Assembly (NCBI GenBank): GCA_021155845.1
Contig: JAJNBK010000123.1
Location: 1-6,717, forward strand
Source of the DNA: Nitrososphaeraceae archaeon
GTDB lineage: Archaea; Thermoproteota; Nitrososphaeria; Nitrososphaerales; Nitrososphaeraceae
DNA length: 6,717 bases
Reading direction: 5' to 3'
Shown here: positions 6,161 through 6,717 of the stretch, in pieces
How positions within the stretch are numbered: position 1 is the first letter of the stretch
How the letters are laid out: the number at the start of each line of letters is the position of its first letter
Made by a program: the position numbers and the translations under genes
The notes under the pieces: generated by a model
What the model was told of the DNA's origin: nothing
Database searches by the model: none
The model's input: the letters and a program-made list of their open reading frames with translations, nothing else

Positions 6161-6717
6161 ATGTCAACAATGAACAAAAATGTCTCAAATTTAATGTGGG
6201 TCGAAAAATATCGTCCAGAGGAATTGGATGAAGTCATAGATCAAAAAGAAATTATCCGTGGATTAAAAAATCTTATTAAGAATCCAGAAGAAATCCCGCA
6301 TTTACTATTTGCAGGACCTGCTGGAGTAGGTAAGACTACTACTGCGTTATGTGTTGCAAAAGGGCTACTTGGAGAAGAATGGCAAAGAGACACTCTCGAG
6401 CTAAATGCTTCTGATGAAAGAGGAATCAAGATGGTTCGCGAAAGAGTAAAAGAATTTGCAGCTGTAATGAAACTTACGACTGGCAATAAAGAAGACAACC
6501 GGCCATTTAGAATAATAATTCTTGATGAAGCTGATGAAATGACGCCGGAAGCCCAAACTGCATTAAGAAGAATAATCGAAGATAGCTCTAGAACAACACG
6601 CTTTATAATTATCTGCAATTATCTATCGCAGATTATCGAGCCAATTCAGAGTAGATGTGTGGTTTTTCGCTTTACTAGATTAACAAATGAAGATATTGTA
6701 GGTCACTTGAAAACGAT
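6161..6717 (+). CDS. rfcS: Replication factor C small subunit (clamp loader), N-terminal part
   Basis: AAA+ ATPase subunit of the clamp loader that opens and loads PCNA at primer-template junctions. 185 codons are visible before the window ends; the full protein is usually about 320-330 residues, so the collar domain is missing. Motifs in order: the RFC N-terminal WVEKYRPEELDEV (13-25), Walker A GPAGVGKT (52-59), LNASDERG (81-88), Walker B ILDEAD (120-125), sensor-1 Asn in ICNY (N153), and the SRC arginine-finger motif (R165). All catalytic elements seen are intact and no intein interrupts Walker A. Two in-frame ATGs exist, at 6161 and 6170. The first has AAGGA just upstream (6153-6157, only 3 bases away, so a weak ribosome site), and an in-frame stop at 6125 limits extension. 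It is divergent from the GINS-mcm operon, forming a replication-gene cluster. Confidence 0.97.
   Translation, partial: MSTMNKNVSNLMWVEKYRPEELDEVIDQKEIIRGLKNLIKNPEEIPHLLFAGPAGVGKTTTALCVAKGLLGEEWQRDTLELNASDERGIKMVRERVKEFAAVMKLTTGNKEDNRPFRIIILDEADEMTPEAQTALRRIIEDSSRTTRFIIICNYLSQIIEPIQSRCVVFRFTRLTNEDIVGHLKT

Noticed and set aside
6241..6618. 125-codon minus-strand frame near the right end
   Set aside because: It is antisense to the RFC small subunit, whose Walker A, Walker B and SRC motifs are all intact on the plus strand.

Overview
The window looks like chromosomal DNA of an ammonia-oxidising archaeon (Thaumarchaeota/Nitrososphaerota), probably a low-GC member of the Nitrososphaera/Nitrosocosmicus group. 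The reasons are an archaeal MCM helicase beside an archaeal GINS subunit, an archaeal-type clamp-loader small subunit, TATA-like promoters with little Shine-Dalgarno signal, TTG start codons, and a secreted Asn-X-Ser/Thr-rich protein with PKD-like repeats. The lineage is inferred from protein style, not from a search.

Layout. Positions 1-268 (minus) hold the N-terminal third of an enoyl-CoA hydratase/isomerase family enzyme, cut by the window edge. Positions 269-1316 are about 1 kb of AT-rich DNA with no intact gene. It does contain a frameshifted relic (658-812, minus) of a small 'KCGKPxC...GPYYY..YWK' protein, resembling the family I know as DUF6788, and a second, unrecognised relic candidate (904-1059, minus). 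Positions 1317-3254 (plus) encode a 645-residue secreted protein: signal peptide, two tandem Cys-paired Ig-like domains rich in N-glycosylation sequons, three PKD-type repeats and a short polar tail. Positions 3255-3423 are a convergent intergenic region with a T-rich terminator and a hairpin.

Positions 3424-6025 (minus) form a replication operon in which a GINS subunit gene overlaps the mcm gene by 8 bases. From 6161 the small subunit of replication factor C runs rightward off the window end, sharing a 135-bp divergent promoter region with the GINS-mcm operon. MCM and GINS are the motor and accessory parts of the archaeal CMG-like replicative helicase, and RFC loads the PCNA clamp, so the right half is a compact replication-fork locus. 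The left half is accessory in character: a surface protein and decayed small genes.

I see no strong evidence of a wholly new multi-gene system. The best second looks are the frameshifted relic, the modular surface protein with a shortened third PKD repeat, and the GINS-mcm junction with its TTG start on an A7 tract.
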